From positions 1 to 18,518 of the forward strand of contig JBOGWY010000340.1 in NCBI GenBank assembly GCA_050694015.1: a DNA stretch of 18,518 nt, in the 5' to 3' direction. The notes beneath the pieces are model-generated. The model searched no databases and was not told the DNA's origin. It saw only the letters and a list, made by a program, of their open reading frames with translations. This document shows, in pieces, positions 17,763 to 18,518 of the stretch. Numbering within the stretch: the first letter of the stretch is position 1; each line of letters begins with the position of its first letter. The DNA is from JBOGWY01 sp050694015 (GTDB lineage: Bacteria > Actinomycetota > CADDZG01 > WHSQ01). The position numbers and the translations under genes were made by a program.

Positions 17763-18518
17763 AGTCGTTCCGCGAGCGTCGTGCGTGGCTGGTCGGGATC
17801 ATCTCGATCGTCGCGATCGCAGCCGGTGTCACGGGCGCCTTCTCGATCAACCGTTTTCCGGCCCTCCGCGGCGTCTACTCTATCTCGGCGGATCTGCGCG
17901 ATGCGGCGGGGCTCCAGCCGGGCAACGAGGTGCGCGTCGCCGGCGTGAAGGTCGGCAAGGTCACCAAGATCGAACTGACCCCGGATGCGGCGCGCGTCAC
18001 GATGGAGGTCGAAGAGGCCGTTCAGCTACCGATGGAGACGCGCGTCGAGGTCAAGCTCCGGACGCTGCTCGGCCAGAAGTTCATCGACCTGCAGTTCCCG
18101 CGCGCGTTCGTGACCACCGCCTCGGGTGGCAACGATCCGTCGGACACCACCGAAGGCTTCCTGGCAGAGGGCGACGTGATCCCGCGGTCCCAGACCAAGA
18201 TCCCGTTCGAGATCTACCAGAGCGCGAACGAGGGGACGGCGGTCCTTTCCGGCATCGACAAGAAGTCACTGCGCCGGATGATCGACGTCCTCGCCACGAC
18301 CGTCGACACCTCGAAGGAAGAGCTCGGCCGCGCGGTCGTCGCCCTGAACGAGGCGACCGACGTCCTCGGCCCGAAGAGCAAGGACATCTCGCAGCTGCTG
18401 CGCAACAGCGAGAAGGTCACCAAGACGCTCGCCGATGGGGGCCGCGACCTCGAGGGCGTCCTCGAGCACGGGTCCGAGGTCCTCGGCGTGCTGGCGGAGC
18501 GGCGTGAGACGGTGTCGT
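17759..18518 (+). CDS. Mce family (MlaD-domain) lipid transport protein, third of the operon, 3' end outside window
   Basis: The frame from ATG 17759 stays open to the window end (253 codons). It starts MKSFRERRAWLVGIISIVAI, a signal-anchor helix at about 10-29, followed by an MCE/MlaD domain at about 38-120 (YSISADLRDAAGLQPGNEVR, VAGVKVGKVTKIEL, and VKLRTLLGQKFIDLQFP). A helical region follows (FEIYQSANEGTAVLSGIDKK onward, with SKEELGRAVVALNEATDVLG). An insertion rich in Gly, Thr and Asp (TASGGNDPSDTTEGF) lies at the edge of the MCE domain. The ATG overlaps the preceding stop (ATGA). The pattern suggests an operon continuing with more Mce genes to the right. Confidence 0.9.
   Translation, partial: MKSFRERRAWLVGIISIVAIAAGVTGAFSINRFPALRGVYSISADLRDAAGLQPGNEVRVAGVKVGKVTKIELTPDAARVTMEVEEAVQLPMETRVEVKLRTLLGQKFIDLQFPRAFVTTASGGNDPSDTTEGFLAEGDVIPRSQTKIPFEIYQSANEGTAVLSGIDKKSLRRMIDVLATTVDTSKEELGRAVVALNEATDVLGPKSKDISQLLRNSEKVTKTLADGGRDLEGVLEHGSEVLGVLAERRETVS

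Noticed and set aside
17785..18507. 240-codon plus-strand frame at the right edge
   Set aside because: It is an out-of-frame reading of the third Mce gene, whose own frame (from 17759) is open to the end and has clear MCE motifs.
1..18518. tRNA, rRNA, CRISPR arrays, insertion sequences, integrases, phage or defence genes
   Set aside because: I saw none. All intergenic stretches are under 200 bases and show only the promoters, hairpins and repeats listed; no transposase or recombinase motif was found.

Overview
The window is high-GC bacterial chromosome, almost entirely coding and all on the + strand. Gene content and order point to Actinomycetota. The run rsmD, coaD, a SepIVA-type DivIVA-like coiled-coil gene, DUF177 (yceD), rpmF, rnc, an Fpg-family glycosylase, acyP, smc, ftsY, then ffh, rpsP, a KH-domain gene, rimM and trmD is the familiar actinobacterial housekeeping order. 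SepIVA and stacked Mce genes are also actinobacterial traits. Several atypical proteins, and the absence of rplS after trmD, suggest a deep or uncultured lineage rather than a close relative of Streptomyces or Mycobacterium. That placement is inference.

Layout. Bases 2-1669 hold rRNA methylation, CoA synthesis and a septum-associated coiled-coil gene. Bases 1766-4478 hold DUF177, L32, RNase III, the Fpg-like protein and acylphosphatase. Bases 4481-5163 are an odd patch: a membrane-protein gene with untypical codon use, a 53-base inverted repeat, and a leader ORF that duplicates the start of smc. Bases 5154-9403 hold smc and ftsY. Bases 9417-11276 hold an SDR-type protein and three tightly coupled small membrane proteins, where mycobacteria carry amt-glnB-glnD. 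Bases 11363-14692 hold ffh-rpsP-khpA-rimM-trmD. Bases 14819-15394 encode an unrecognised secreted protein closed by a strong intrinsic terminator. From 15556 to the window end runs an operon of Mce proteins, the third one cut by the window edge.

Expression signals fall into two groups. sepIVA, ftsY, ffh and the first smc start have no Shine-Dalgarno sequence but carry a TAGCCT/TAACCT/TAGTTT -10-like hexamer 6-9 bases before the start codon, as in leaderless transcripts. The L32 and S16 transcripts instead have an extended -10 (TGGTA...) and a normal leader with a Shine-Dalgarno site.

Most interesting points: (1) the 5' end of smc is duplicated out of frame, creating a 25-residue leader ORF whose first 12 codons re-encode the SMC N-terminus with mostly synonymous changes; (2) the SMC protein is short (1018 residues) and I cannot see a hinge domain at the midpoint of its coiled coil; (3) a possible 11-bp stem could mask the start site of the secreted-protein gene; (4) a perfect palindrome lies over the expected -35 of ffh; (5) three adjacent small membrane proteins look like diverged paralogues.
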